Source: Liolophura sinensis
Lineage: Eukaryota; Mollusca; Polyplacophora; Chitonida; Chitonidae
Length of the DNA stretch: 64,000 bases
NCBI RefSeq assembly: GCF_032854445.1
Contig: NC_088295.1
Span: 21,625,385-21,689,384 of the forward strand
Direction: 5' to 3'
Position numbers and translations under genes: made by a program. The notes under the pieces were generated by a model. That model did not search any database. It was not told the DNA's origin and saw only the letters and a program-made list of their open reading frames with translations. Of the stretch, positions 45,782 through 58,609 are shown piece after piece; positions within the stretch are counted from its first letter, which is position 1, and the number at the start of each line of letters is the position of its first letter.

Positions 45782-46788
45782 TGTTGGAACAGAAGCGGAT
45801 GTGCACTGTTACGGTATTTGAAAACAGCAACAGAAAACAGACTCAGTGACTCAATATTACAATGTAAACAATGGCTTTATATATAAAATGAGACGCACAG
45901 TTTACAGACAGTTCAACAACAACAACATAAAAAAAACACACACATCAGTATTACCGGTCTTTAAAAGTTTCCAGTTCACCTTTGCATCCCAAGGAACGTG
46001 TTCCAGGAGATCCAACGTAAAGACTATGGGATAAACACACAATTCACACAAGTCACGAATTGTCCTAGTCAGGTACTTCGCTAGGATAGCGAACGCAGTA
46101 CACAGGTTACACAGAACTGGAACAGTCAAGCCTTTGAATGACGTCACACCCGCAGAGCACAACACAGGGTAAATACAGGCATGGAGGTATAATCCACTTT
46201 AGAACAGTCACAGCTCCCGCAGAAGCTCCCAAACGAGCCGTTCAGAGACGTAGAGTAATGTCACCTTGTGGCAGAACGAACGTCCTTTGCAAAACTGAAA
46301 ACTTCAGTTTAGAGTACTTGACGACCTTGTCGGTCAGGTGAGGTCAGCGTGTTAAACAAACTACACAGTCAACACTGTATAATCATAATGAAGATCCGAA
46401 CACCAATAAACGTGACTTCCGCAGAAATTCACATAAACCAGACATCAGTACAACTGTGGAACACAAACGGTGCCGGCATAAAAAACTGTCCTCCCAAATG
46501 AAACTGGCATCACCAGCTCATATCAAAATAATGGACTCGATACGAGAGCGTCGCACACTCTCCTGGCTCCCAGTGGATGCAGCAAAAATACCTCCCCTCT
46601 GCACAGAAAAACACGGCTTATATACGTGCCAGGTGGATTCAACTATTTTTAAACACAGAATTAACAGCCAATGAACAGCCAGTTAAATAAACAGAGCATT
46701 GAACAAGGTGCTTTCCACCAGGTCCGCGCTTGTACATATATAACAGGGCCTGTTATGCTTTCACAAAGGTCCGCAGACTAACAGTACA
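45782..46788 (-). mobile_element. Possible solo long terminal repeat
   Basis: Read on the minus strand the block starts TGTACTGTTAG (46788) and ends TTCCAACA (45782), so it has TG...CA ends. It carries a promoter-like CACGTATATAAGCCGTG (TATA at 46617-46625) and is GC-richer than its flanks. These are properties of an LTR of about 1 kb. I found no target-site duplication, no primer-binding site and no second copy in the window, so the call is tentative. A 87-codon frame inside (45902-46165, minus) is not recognised. Confidence 0.3.
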
Positions 46789-47627
46789 TGAAAACGTTAA
46801 ATAGTCATACATAACAGCACATAATATACCTATGGCACACCTCAATGCTACACTGACACAGTAGGTGCCATACTTCATTTACTCGGTATATTTCAGGCTT
46901 GCTATAATCCGAGTATGTCGTAGTCTGTGGCTTAATATAGCTAATGTACTCGACACCTATCTCTACTTTTACCTATAAATGCAAATTACATGGATGATAA
47001 TTCAACAGATGTAAAACCAACACGGAAAACGTTGATCGTGATAGTATTCCTGTGGAATACAAGAACAGATTACCATCTCAGTCATGTCTTTGTTACATTT
47101 ATATTTACGTAATGGTAATGAAGTATTTCTGCCAGATGCATACATGTACATAGCCTTTAACCCTGGGGTAAGACAAATTCATGTATGAATTACAATATCA
47201 GTGCTGCTGATCTGGCTTTAGCTTTGTCAGCATCATATTTTGCATCAGGTTTATTATGCTGGGAGCCATTTTCATTTGTTTACATATTAACATGCAGGAC
47301 GGTGTTGTCAGTACCAATATTTACATATAAAAAATTGATACAGTGTCTATATTTAAGCAATGGTGAGTGTGCACTAGATACTATCATTTAAGCATTTCCA
47401 TAAAAACGTAGGAACAAAACTGCATAAAGGTAAGTTACGCAATAGATACCTGAAGAAAGGATACGCTTAATTGTGCAGGTTACACACAACTGTTAAGTAA
47501 ATACGTAGCGTATGAACGCATGAGCTCTCAACTCTGAACTTTGAACTGAATTCAGTACACGTCATCAGTAACTACTCATGTAAGGTGAGACTTTTACACC
47601 ATATATATGACGACAAAGGTGGTATAT
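46789..47627. other. Non-coding stretch
   Basis: Nothing recognised. Confidence 0.5.
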
Positions 47628-47726
47628 TTATTTATTTATTTGATTGGTGTTTTACGCCATATTCGAGAATGTTTCACGTATATGACCGCAGCCAACATTA
47701 TGGTAGGAGGAAACCGGGAGAAAGAT
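47628..47726 (-). mobile_element. SINE tail fragment
   Basis: The plus strand reads an ATTT run (TTTATTTATTTATTTGATTG), GTGTTTTACGCCATATTCGA, then CAACATTATGGTAGGAGGAA. This is tail and part of the body. The ATTT run is the 3' simple repeat typical of this element. Confidence 0.8.
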
Positions 47727-47895
47727 GGTGTAAATGTTGGTGCTATCATTCCTTGGCAAAAGAATGATAAATACTAAATTAATTTTCGGAACAACATTTA
47801 AGTAAAACTGTTATTTTTTTCATTTTATGCTACGATAGAAATGCCAGGTTAACAGGGTAAACGCACGAGTAATGTATAAAGGTTCACAGTTTCTT

Positions 47896-48003
47896 TTACT
47901 TCTGAACTGTGTCGAGTTTGGCAAGTGCAGGTTTGTGCTGGACAACAGTGGCCTTCCATTCTGTGCTAAAGTTTGCATAAAGCTGACCTAATACTCCTTG
48001 AGC
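47896..48003 (-). CDS. Orphan candidate terminal exon
   Basis: A minus-strand frame starting AQGVLGQLYANFSTEWKATV and ending LDTVQK before TAA at 47896-47898 has a protein-like composition (35 residues, few rare residues). A possible acceptor is TACGAGAG|GCTCAAG, but its pyrimidine tract is poor. No upstream partner exon was found, and I do not recognise the family. It may be a true last exon of a gene lying to the right, or chance. Confidence 0.25.
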   Translation of the reverse strand, partial: AQGVLGQLYANFSTEWKATVVQHKPALAKLDTVQK

Positions 48004-50565
48004 CTCTCGTATACCAGGTCACTGACCAGGTAAATTGTGTAGGTAATGATTGTCTCTCTATGAACTTAACGCCCTATGAGGCTATAGATGCGTCATGACG
48101 TGAATTGAGAAAAGCATGAAAGTGAAAACACTGTCCATGTGGAAAGCCTGACGATATTTATCTTTGCGAGTGTTGAAAGGTTGGCTCACAATAAACTGGT
48201 TATTTATGTGACACTATAGTATAGTATGTGGGAAATGGAAGGTACCTAGAGTTCGCTGATAATATGTACTCGCCCACCCCATTGGCGAAATCTACAGGCA
48301 CCACGCACGTAGAAGCGGTGTTCCATGAGAATATAGTTTATTTAGTGCACGATTCAGACGCAAACAAATTAAAACATAGGTCTAATGCAGAAATTTAGAA
48401 TATCTACAAAACTTCTGAACAGTAAAAATAACTTATTCTTACAAGGCCACTTATTAGTGACTAGAATTATATAATTGCTGTGTGTTTTGCAAGGTATGGC
48501 TGTTATACCGAAGTGGTAAACATGCAGGGTGGCATCGACAAGTAAGTGTAAATCACAATAACAACAAACAAGATGGTAATCGCTACCGTCTTGTTCGTGT
48601 TCCGCTGTAATATTTCAGCTCCGCAAAAACCGCAACACACGACATGAAAGAGAGAATAGCTCCCATTGCCTGTGCATTGAGGGAAACTAATAGGAAGGCG
48701 ACAGGCCAGGTGACAGACGACAGACACGTGTCAAACCTCAGATCAGGACGTATGGGCCTACTTACAGAGGTAGTGGAGCGCTACTAGTCACTGTCTCACT
48801 CTTACCTATATACATACACCACATTAACTCTGAAAATGCTCTCTTTGACATTCGTTCGAATAAGCTACGGGATATAGCAGGCATAAGGTAGCAGGTTGAC
48901 TGAATTATCACAATATCTTGAAATCACACTTGTCATAGTGGATGTAGGAGCTGTCATAATTCAATATGACTGTGTAGTGTAAGTAAATCGCGGCGTTCGG
49001 GGAACCAACGTCCAGTCGCTGGCTGATTGACAGAAATGGTCGTACCGAGAGACCTGTACCGAGTGACCCAATCAGCTATGCCTTAAATCGATACAGGTGG
49101 CATTGACATGGGAAGTAAATACCTGTCTGTCGTTACCATGGTATCTGGTGAATGTGAAGCCCACTTACTTGCATTCTAGCAGAAACACCGTCCACATCTG
49201 AACATGAGACACGTCTGTGCCCACAGGCCCAAAACGGTCATGTTGTCAATAAGTAATAATCAGATTGGAGGGAGTGGTAACACATCCACCACTACACATT
49301 CGGCTCGATCTATATAGACTGTATATATGTGAGTGTTAACTTACCAAGTAATGTACATTCTCGAATAAAACCGCGCGACTTCTTAACGCGATGACATGTA
49401 ACAAGTTTTAGTCGAATGAGCAATGGCACCTTTATCACCATATCTGCTCGTTGGATAACCGAGCTTCATCCATCATTTGGTCCCAAGATCATCAGTGCTC
49501 TACCGAAATGTATCATAAATCACTGTGTTGTCAACTTGGAGATAATCTAACTCTCTCTACCTTATATAAAGATATCTCAGTAACGTAAATTTGACTCGTT
49601 CTTTTGTATGTCTGCACATTGCACATAGCAGGCACTATTTTATTTCACCAAATAAAGTCTTACTCTGAAATGAATCGGTTAGGTTATTTTGCGGAAGAGG
49701 TAAATGTTACGATAGGAAAACAGAGTATGCGCCGTTTGTTGTATCAAGTTGAATGCAATATACATAGTATGTTTGGGGTTACTAACGTGTAAAGTGTCCG
49801 GAATGCGGTATTTTCTCCTCAGGCGACATATTTCACATCTTTAACTGGACACGTGTTGAAGCACGTTTATTCACATTACGCCTATGCTCAGCTTAATCAA
49901 GTAACCACAATGAAGGTATAAATGCGTTAAAGACCACGTGAACTGCTGAGTTTTACGGAACTGAATAAAATTTACGTGTATGAACTTAAATAAATGGTTA
50001 CCTGAACACGCGCGCATTCGTCATAAAGTCAGATTTCTTCAGATCTGGTAGTTTTAGTACTGCACTTGTGGGGATTTATTCTACACACTTGAAATGTAAG
50101 GTAAAAAATGCCCTGTTTGGTTCCGCTCTACTGCAATTCTCGGAGAGTCTTACGCTTCCTTCTTATCACTTTCTCATGATCCCACGGCTGACCCGGATGA
50201 CAACAGGACAAAACCCTGACATGGGATACAGTAGCAATTTTCTGCAACGAAGGCAAATGATAGATGGGTGAATCTTTTGTGAAAAAAGCAACAATACACG
50301 TGAAATTAAAACTGCAAGCTATACTGAGTACAGAGTATGTCCATTAAGAAAAAAGTTCATATACCTTCTAACAGATTGGTGCCTCTGGCCTTATATAGGT
50401 CTGCATGTCCTTGTCACTACAATAACTTCAAATATACAAAATTTTTGCTCATTGTTCTGGATATCATTTAAATGTGGATAACCCTTGCTTACAATCAAAT
50501 GTTATAATCAATCAAACATGTATACTGAGCGAAAAGTTTGGGTCAACTGACTCAAAAGTCTGAGT
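48004..50565. other. Intergenic, nothing firm
   Basis: A minus-strand segment near 48595-48690 starts after TGCACAG with MGAILSFMSCVAVFA, which is signal-peptide-like, but it stops 27 codons on and has no supported partner. Nothing else seen. Confidence 0.4.
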
Positions 50566-50740
50566 TATACGACTGAGTTAATTCAACTCAGAAAATTGAG
50601 TCAAATGACCAGATCAGCTGAATCATGAAACTCATCTGTTGTCTCACTTAGTCAGTAGGAAAGCTCACAGGAGTCTTTCAGGATTCGACTGATCTGGTCA
50701 TATGAGCCAGTTTTCTGAGTTAAATTGGTCCAATTGTATA
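50566..50740. repeat. Imperfect 59-bp inverted repeat with 57-bp loop
   Basis: The left arm 50566-50624 (AACTCAGAAAATTGAGTCAA, ATGACCAGATCAGCTGAATC) pairs with the right arm 50682-50740 with several mismatches. The size and layout suit a MITE or foldback relic. The motif GTCAACTGACTCAA just upstream resembles the ends of the foldback pair at 12183-13155. Confidence 0.65.
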
Positions 50741-51350
50741 ACTTATACAATACTTCTATAATAATAATTATAATAATACTTCGTGGATTACCATTGCAGG
50801 GTTCGAATTCCTCTCAATGATATTGTGATACTAATTCTAGTATTAAACAACTGAACAAATTTGAATTCATAGATACGCTTTTCTTCTCTGTTAGCATGAA
50901 TTGTGAATTCTTACAATAAGAAGACAGTTATGAGAAAATAGCTTAGCTGGTAGTCTTCCATTGTAATTGATACTGTGGATGATCACCTTTCTGTGATTCA
51001 AACACCAGTGTATATCATTTATTCGTTTTCTGGACATGCCCATGTTCAAAACAGACATTCTCAGCATGGCGGAAGTAATCTGCAATAACCAATCTAGCGA
51101 AATACTTGGTATTTTGAGTCATTATTATGAGTGCTTCATATACTGTGATGCATCTCCTGGTCGAAGACTTTCGGTTTCGCATCGGCAATATTGTGAAACC
51201 ACTCTCCTTGAGATGTACGCGTAGTGCAAACTTCTGCACTTGATGACCTGTTCTACATTTCTGTCGTCTTGGTGTTCTGTTTAATAAGAAATGAGGCCAG
51301 TGACAGAGTAGCTTTATCACTGAGTGTGAAGACTGACATAGATGCCTTAC

Positions 51351-51482
51351 CTACGAATACAGTTCATCCAGGGTAGCAACCGGCTGCGGGACTTGATACT
51401 TTGCCCAAGACTGAAATACACAGGCATTCCTAACACACCAGGGGCTGCACTAGCCGGCCCATGTAACCCCTCCTGAGTGCAG
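51351..51482 (-). CDS. Orphan candidate exon with two tandem acceptors
   Basis: Bounded by TTTGTATTTCAG|CTGCAC and CGTAG|GTAAGG, both strong sites. With the outer acceptor one frame is open (starting CTQEGLHGPASAAPGVLGMP). An inner acceptor TGTATTTCAG|TCTTGG at 51411 would give a 60-nt exon reading SWAKYQVPQPVATLDELYS then TAG. No partner exons were found. Confidence 0.25.
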
Positions 51483-52820
51483 CTGAAATACAAATATATT
51501 ATATCTATGCCTGATAGCTTCCCAACAGATGACATACTTAACACAATACCATAAAAGTGCCTAGTATTCCAGGGTTCACTCAGTTATTGTACACTGACAA
51601 CAGACAGCCTTTGTTAAGTGTTAACAACATGGAAATAGGCTGTTCTATGCCTTATCTGTGGCAAACATTTTAATCAAATGTCATACAAAGTTTAAATATT
51701 AATAGTCACAATGCGAGCGTGTCTCATTTAGGTATCTGAAAGAAAATCTGAAAACGTATCCATGACTTCGCATGTAAATGACACGAAAATGAAGTGTTTG
51801 CGTTGAGAGTATCACTTGGTGTTATAGACTGATAACGTCCAGACGCCAAAACTACACTGCTATAACTCATTTCACGTTGTAGAGTTCCTCTATTCACAAC
51901 TCCAATAGAATTAATTTCTCTCGCTAAAAACACCTTGAGTTCTATTCCGTTTCCATGCACGAAAACAGTTGTACTTAAGTAAGAATTTGAAATGTGACTG
52001 AAACGCTTATGTTTAGACCGTACCTATGTGTTAAAATTGGAAACATCACTTAATATAAAGTTTTCTGTACATTTGCGACCACTTTTGTCTTACGTCAAAA
52101 ATCCCTCTGATATATCGACCTCTGTTGACAGTATACTCTGAGTGAGGTATCAAGTAGGATATCTTCAACATGGTGTTCGAGTGAGTCAGTCCACTGAAGA
52201 AACAAATGTTTAACATTTAAACATCTCTCTGCAGCAGATAATAAACGTGCTTAATATTTAATTGTAATATGTTTAATACTTAAACACTAAACATGTTTAT
52301 CCAACAACTGATAATAAGACCGCTTTATAATGTTGATCATACAAATGTGAGTATTTATAAAATACTGCATGCCTTTATAAAATAAATCAATATATTTATG
52401 AAACATACGCGTGTATTTGAAAAATAAACACACCTTGAACATGTTAAAAGTAAGCATTCATTATAATGTGTGCACGTGTTACCGTTCAAAAAAGGGTATG
52501 AATTTCCTAAAATGTATAAAATGGATCAAATTATAGCTTTTTGAAACCATGGAATCATTTTAACGCTCTAAATGTTATAGTTACGAGTCCGATATTAATT
52601 TGATAAGCACGTTTATTATCTGTTGCAGAGATATGTTTAAATGATAAACATTTGTTTTTGTTTTTTTTCAGTGTATAAATGTGTCCATGTACAACTAGTC
52701 AGCTACAATCCAAGAAACAAAGGAAAGATCCAAGAACTGTCCAAGAAGAAAAGGACGCCAAACCAAAACAACACAGTTACATAGACCATTACCAGAATAC
52801 GAATATATAGGCTATATATA
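51483..52820. other. Non-coding stretch
   Basis: AT-rich; nothing recognised up to the TG microsatellite. Confidence 0.5.
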
Positions 52821-52823
52821 TGT

Positions 52824-52888
<65 letters not shown>
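52821..52888. repeat. (TG)n microsatellite
   Basis: About 33 TG dinucleotides with two TA interruptions near the ends. Confidence 0.98.
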
Positions 52889-53138
52889 ATCTACATCACA
52901 TTTGTTTAATGAAGAAGCAGGTTTATGCTGGTTACAACACAAATCATCTTGAGGTTATGTTTTCTGAAGTTATGCATTCCATAAACATCATTGCTTTTCA
53001 CATTCACTTCAGAGGCTTAGACAAAAAGTAGTTACTTAAGATCATCTTAAAAAAATTTGTTATTTGGTCACAATAACATTTTGGTCTTTGAGTTTGAAAT
53101 CTGATTTAAATAGAACCTTTAGAGCCACTAAAGGCCTG

Positions 53139-53362
53139 CTTCATTGTCTGATTTCATTCATTCCCATAGGGCTCCCATGACTATCTGCATGATTTAACTC
53201 ATTCCCATCAGGCCCCCCACGACTGTCTGCATGATTTCACTCATTCCCATAAGGCCCCCACGACTATCTGCATGATTTCACTCATTCCCATAAGGCCTCC
53301 TCCCCCCACGACTATCTGCATGATTTCACTCATTCCCATAAGGCCCCCACAACTATCTGCAC
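53139..53362. repeat. 41-bp tandem repeat, about 5 units
   Basis: Unit ACTATCTGCATGATTTCACT plus CATTCCCATAAGGCCCCCACG. Inner units are almost identical; one carries a CTCCTCC insertion. Confidence 0.9.
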
Positions 53363-56300
53363 AAGCTAAAACTAAATTAACGACTAAACTACATTTTGTA
53401 ATTGAACTGAATCTTATCTTTATGCAAAGATTTTCTAAGGAAAAGGTGCCGATAATCTCGCTGTTGTCGAATTCGATGTTCTTTCAACGACTGAAGATCT
53501 GCCGTTTGTATTTTTAGATTTTTCACAGCCTCAAACTTTTTCATTTTCTTCTCCAGATGCTCGTGTACTACATCGCTGGTAGCTGTCTATGCATGGCGAT
53601 ATATTATAAGACATAAAGAAATCTGCTGAATTTTGACATCAGTTATTTTTCTACAAGAAAATGATATGGGGCCTTTACTTGACTGATACCAAGAAACCCT
53701 GACATCATTCTGAAATTCTCTCAAAGTTGGAGAGACGTTGCAAATACAGAACTAGATTACAGAAAAAAGAATGACAAAAAAGGAAGCGCGGTGCTGTGAT
53801 AACTGGTATCTGGTCACACGTAACCAACGAGCACTGTCACGTGAAATTTGGCCTCCCCCTAGGTTTTATTCTAATCCACCATAACAATGCTCAAATTGTA
53901 GCACTGCGCTCGCAATGTAACACAAGCATTTCAACAGAATTGGTCTGAGTTCAAAGTGCATATGCAAAATGTTTAGAGGCAAGGAATGTATACCGCAAAG
54001 GTAAGTTATTTCAATGAATGAGAATCTCGTCCAACTGAAGGAATTTGTGCCTAATTATAAGCTGTATAATCTATTGTTCATTCCTGCCCTTAAGGTGACG
54101 TTTTGAGAGAAAAGTGGTCACGTTACTCAGCCATAGTAAGGTACATGTAACATTCTATGGTCACATCAGCTTGGATCAGAGTCGTCAGTGCGCAGGAAAA
54201 GGTACGCCACTGTGGTATGTTATAATTATAGCTTGGCACACACTATTGTGCAAATACGGTATGTCTGGGTAAATGCTCTGTTTTCATTCAGCCTAATTTC
54301 AATCAAGGATTTTCCAATCGATAAAATGTCTCAATGATTTGTAAAATCTGGGAAAAATACAATAATTAATTTTACAATTATCACACGCTGTTTAAACCGT
54401 GCAATATTTGTAACAACAGTATAAAGATATAATTGTCATTGTTAATTAGATTGTCTTGAAGAACATTGTGGTTTCGTCCACGTTAGATGGTCCATTCCCA
54501 GTGTAATTAATCAGGGGTAGGTCATGGGCGTGTGTTAAGTATAAAGAGTCCATACACATCCAAGTGAACAGGGATCCTTAAGTAGATGCCTGCCTTCAGG
54601 CTTGAGTTCAAACTCTTGGTGCAAAACGACAAGATCTAGTTCTTCTATTCTAACGGTATAATAAGTGGACTGTACCAGTGAAAGACTTCAGCATTTCTGC
54701 GTTAACAGAGTGACTGAATTATGATATAGCAGAATTGTTTACGATTAACCTGTTTCTCAGAAGATTCGAATTTCCCAACCAGCCTCACTGCAAAAATAAA
54801 CAACAGCTTAACCCTGATAACCTTCACAATCATGGAGAACCAGGCTCTTTTTTCGGTTATGATATATTGCTGAGAGGGGATAATGGGCCAGAAATTTGTA
54901 AACTTTTGATCGTATCTCTGGATATATGATTTAGCAGTGGGTGTATGTTTACACCATTTTGTCCTAATCTTGATGGCCGTTAGTTCTACTGACAAGCAAA
55001 AAGGGCAGGTCCAACAACATGAGTTTTGTATACTGACCTATTTCCCAGCAGTGAGTTTATTAGCACTCAGTTATTCTTATTCTTCGTTTTTAAAGATAAT
55101 ACAAAAGACTACCCCATGGAAAGTAAAAATAGAGCAACAACGATAGTCTGATAGTTGGTAAACGGTTACAAGTCAGGGATGAAATCCATCCTCTTGTCAG
55201 TGTACCTCAATTAAGGTTTCATCATCATTTTTATGTTACTGCTTAAATAGTGGCCACCTAGCACTTAGTATGTACTAAACATATGTGTCACTGCGTCGTA
55301 AACCCACGTAACCCACAAAGCTACACTTTGTAACACTTTTCAGCCAACAATTTTGAAACTTTATGGAATAACACAAGAGGACATTAAGTTCAATGAGCAA
55401 GACATAGTGTAGATTGTATTCATCACTATGTGGAATGTCCTATATGTTAGTGAGTGAAATATAGGTCAAAATGCATAAGGTACAACCGTCCATATCCGTA
55501 CTACGGGTGTTTTATATTTTCATTTTATGACCACTATTTCATGAACTTTGGGTGTACCTCAACATTTTTGGATTACTTCCGGTTTAATTTAGGTTTCCAA
55601 TAGTTTCATTTATGTCTGAGCATAGGATCTCCCCAATCACCACAGCGTATTCGTCATAGAAATGTAGTAAAATTAGATATTTACGTGAAACAAGCCAAAG
55701 AAAATAAAAAATAGATCATGTCACAGACAACCAGGAACCTAGACATTAGTCCTTGAACTTTTCCACACCGAGCAGAAGTCGGGTACTCAGAGCAACGTTG
55801 TTGGTGCATGTTGCAAGTTATGTCCCTTTGTAGGTATATGTAAAGCCATGTATGTAAGCGTGTATGTAATATCTAGTTTTCTTGTCTAGCGCAAGTTAAC
55901 ACAAATAATTCGGACATATATAGTGGCGTTTTATTAGTTATGTGTTGCGATCTACAGTTATGAAATATTTGTAAAAGCCAGTGTTAATAAATTGATACAA
56001 AGAGGATATTTTGACATTCCGCTTTTCCTGAGATCTTTTTTGTTTTTTCATCGATATCGTAATATGAACAGTGGCACTCAAAGTAGAGATAAGACAAACT
56101 TTTCAGTAATTTGTGTTCATCAGTTTGGTCTTCCGTCTGTCTGTTCTCGTGTTATGTGTGCTCCAGATAATACCCGATTTTAACAAAATTTTGTGTGCAG
56201 TTTACTTTGTTTACCATCAGATCAAGTCCCATAACTACCTATATTCATGCCAAAATTTTGCATATTAAGAGCGTGACTTCTCTGACTGAGGCTGTTTACT

Positions 56301-57620
56301 CACACTCTTTGGACACGCTGTGGCTGAAATACTGCCAATGTGGCGTTAAACCCCTAACACATTCATGGATTTTGGTTTGTCTGAAAACCAGGGCAAATGG
56401 TTGTTTTTAAAGATAGTCTTTTTCACACCACTTACAGTTTTGCACCTTTATCAATGTTGATTCGAAAGAAATATTATGAACTACAGAAATTTACACATTC
56501 ATACTGTTAAAAAGATGATACCGATGCAAGGAATCTGCTGGGTAGAGTCAACACCTTGTGGTTACCAGATTGTTTAGCCATTAGCAATTCAACCGCTGAC
56601 CATTCGGATGGTTTAATGCACCATCCCCTTTCTACACCTGTTCATGTGGAAACTGCGTTTCAGGGGATAAATTCGGTTCATTAGGAGCGGGTATATAGTT
56701 TCGGGGTTAGAAAAGTTAAACTCGGACAAAATGATGTTTGAACTGAAGAAGTGTCAGATTTTAATGGCGATTTTAAGCACCATTCAAAGAATGAATCAAT
56801 TGATGGACAGAAAACCGGATGACTGCATTCCACCGTCTCATACATACTCTTACATGAACCATATTCAGACACAACCAAAACAATACAGGAAATTCAAAAG
56901 TTCGTTCCCCCTGATCAGTCATTCCACTTAACCAAGTTACATATACCTATTTATATTGACTGATGTTTCATGGTGCTCAAGAATGATTGAAGTTACTCAA
57001 TTTAGATATTAAGAACAAGACGATATTGTAAGATGGCCCATGCTAATACCCCTTCAATACCTAATGGAACTTCATGTACCAGGGGGCAGTTCACTTATAA
57101 TATCGCCCTCGTTATTTCAATAACTTGATATCCAAAGGCAAAGAAATACATAATTCAGTGAGTATACTTTAGCACGAACACTTTTTGCACGTCCTCTTCA
57201 TATACAATAATTTGGCCTTTTCTTTATAAGTCGATAGTAGAAATGCGAAATGACTTCAAGGCGCAAGTGATTGAAATGAAAGATTCGAAACTGACATTCG
57301 TCTACCAGCCGTCAATCAAGGTCATTTCCCAAAACGACGTGTAACACAAACCACAGAAGAAGTTAGAAAGTATTAAAGTTCGAAAATAGGACGAAATCAT
57401 TCAAAGAGATGCAGTTTCCAATGATGTTTGAAAGACACAATGTATATTTTAGGCGACAGAGGGAATTCAATATTCAGTATTTGAGAATTGGCCTTGCGAT
57501 TATTGACCAGGAACGTCCTTGTTGGTTGACGGCTGGTATACGAATGTCTGTTTCAACGCATAGATTCAAATCGTGTACCTTGCTAGAATATCAGTTGTCG
57601 ATAACAAAATAGGTGTCTCA

Positions 57621-57830
57621 GTTGAGCTTTGATTGCAACTGTTCATATATCCAGCAGGGCGATCTAATCCAACACGATGAATACCCGGCCGAAAGCCTCG
57701 CGCTAAGCGGATTCAGACACAATCATGAAACAGATCGCCAGAGATTCTGGACGTTCTGTCTATATTTATTTACAAGAGAATTATACTCATTGTAAAACTT
57801 AAGGAGACTGGGAACAAATGCTTTCTTGTC
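57621..57830 (+). repeat. Dispersed repeat family B, copy 1
   Basis: TTTGATTGCAACTGTTCATA, CGCCAGAGATTCTGGACGTT, CTGTCTATATTTA and CTCATTGTAAAACTTAAGGA match the segment at 61863-62080 in the same order and strand, with substitutions and indels. Confidence 0.6.
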
Positions 57831-58316
57831 CCTGACGTTAATATAGCGGTGACCAATTTTATTAAATAATGTCAAACACTGTCAAAAACAATTTCATTTC
57901 TACACGATGATCAAAGATACAGATAAGATACAGATGTTGACAACAATTCTTATCTGCTCTGTCGGTTGTTGATTTTAGACTTACAGTCAACACAGAATTC
58001 ACTGTGCATTAAATTGTCCTGATCTATAACAGATCAGGCTGGGTAAAATATTTGCCGATATGAGTGAATTAAAATCTATCTGTCCTTGTATATGGCGGTC
58101 CTCTTATATTAACCATAACTGCAGCTTAGCACTGTTTACGTAGAAAAAGTTACAACACCCATATGGTTAACTTCCTGCAGCATAATTTAGTCTGAAAACA
58201 TGACAGGAATGCGGTCACTTATATTTTCCTTTCTCTTAAACATTGTAAAATCATAATATTGATGCACACCAGATTCTTTGTGTAAGGAGGAAATGTCAGA
58301 TACGAACTGATCGGCT

Positions 58317-58322
58317 TTTATT
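58317..58322 (-). terminator. Candidate poly-A signal of the ADAMTS-like gene
   Basis: AATAAA on the minus strand, about 140 bases past the stop codon at 58461-58463. Confidence 0.45.
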
Positions 58323-58460
58323 GTCGCTTTCGCTTCCCCTTTTTCTGTTAGGGGCTGTAAAGTTGTCGTAAATAGCATTCAAATATTGAATAGAAAAAAC
58401 ACGAAATTTATCGTCCAACTTTCTAGGATAGGAAAAAAATGTCTGTTTTAGTAGAATGTC

Positions 58461-58609
58461 TTAATACGCAAATCTTCTTCGTTTGCTCGTGTTATATTTT
58501 TTGCAGGCCTGACAGCAAAGCTTCCTGAAGCCTCTGAGCTGGCATAATCGTGCTGTGGTTCGCGTGCGGCACATCTTAGAGGAGTCCGTACACTGACCAG
58601 TCTGAATTT
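58461..58609 (-). CDS. ADAMTS-like exon: PLAC domain and stop
   Basis: Acceptor GGTTTCAG|AAATTC; 48 codons then TAA at 58461-58463. Six cysteines in the PLAC spacing; tail KKYNTSKRRRFAY. Confidence 0.92.

Larger units (their letters stand above)
53363..58460. other. Intergenic 3' of the ADAMTS-like gene
   Basis: No exon recognised. It holds two diverged family A repeats (about 53795-53885 and 55143-55260), a dispersed repeat copy at 57621-57830 and a perfect 8-bp hairpin at 58018-58038 (CCTGATCT / AGATCAGG). The end nearest 58460 is the 3' UTR of the ADAMTS-like gene. Confidence 0.5.

Noticed and set aside
48503-48727. 74-codon minus-strand frame and the MGAILSFMSCVAVFA start in another frame
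   Set aside because: The signal-peptide-like start stops after 27 codons, and the only nearby donor does not match the phase of the exon at 47896.
50795-50815. tRNA B-box-like GGGTTCGAATTCC
   Set aside because: No A box or cloverleaf arms at the right distance upstream.
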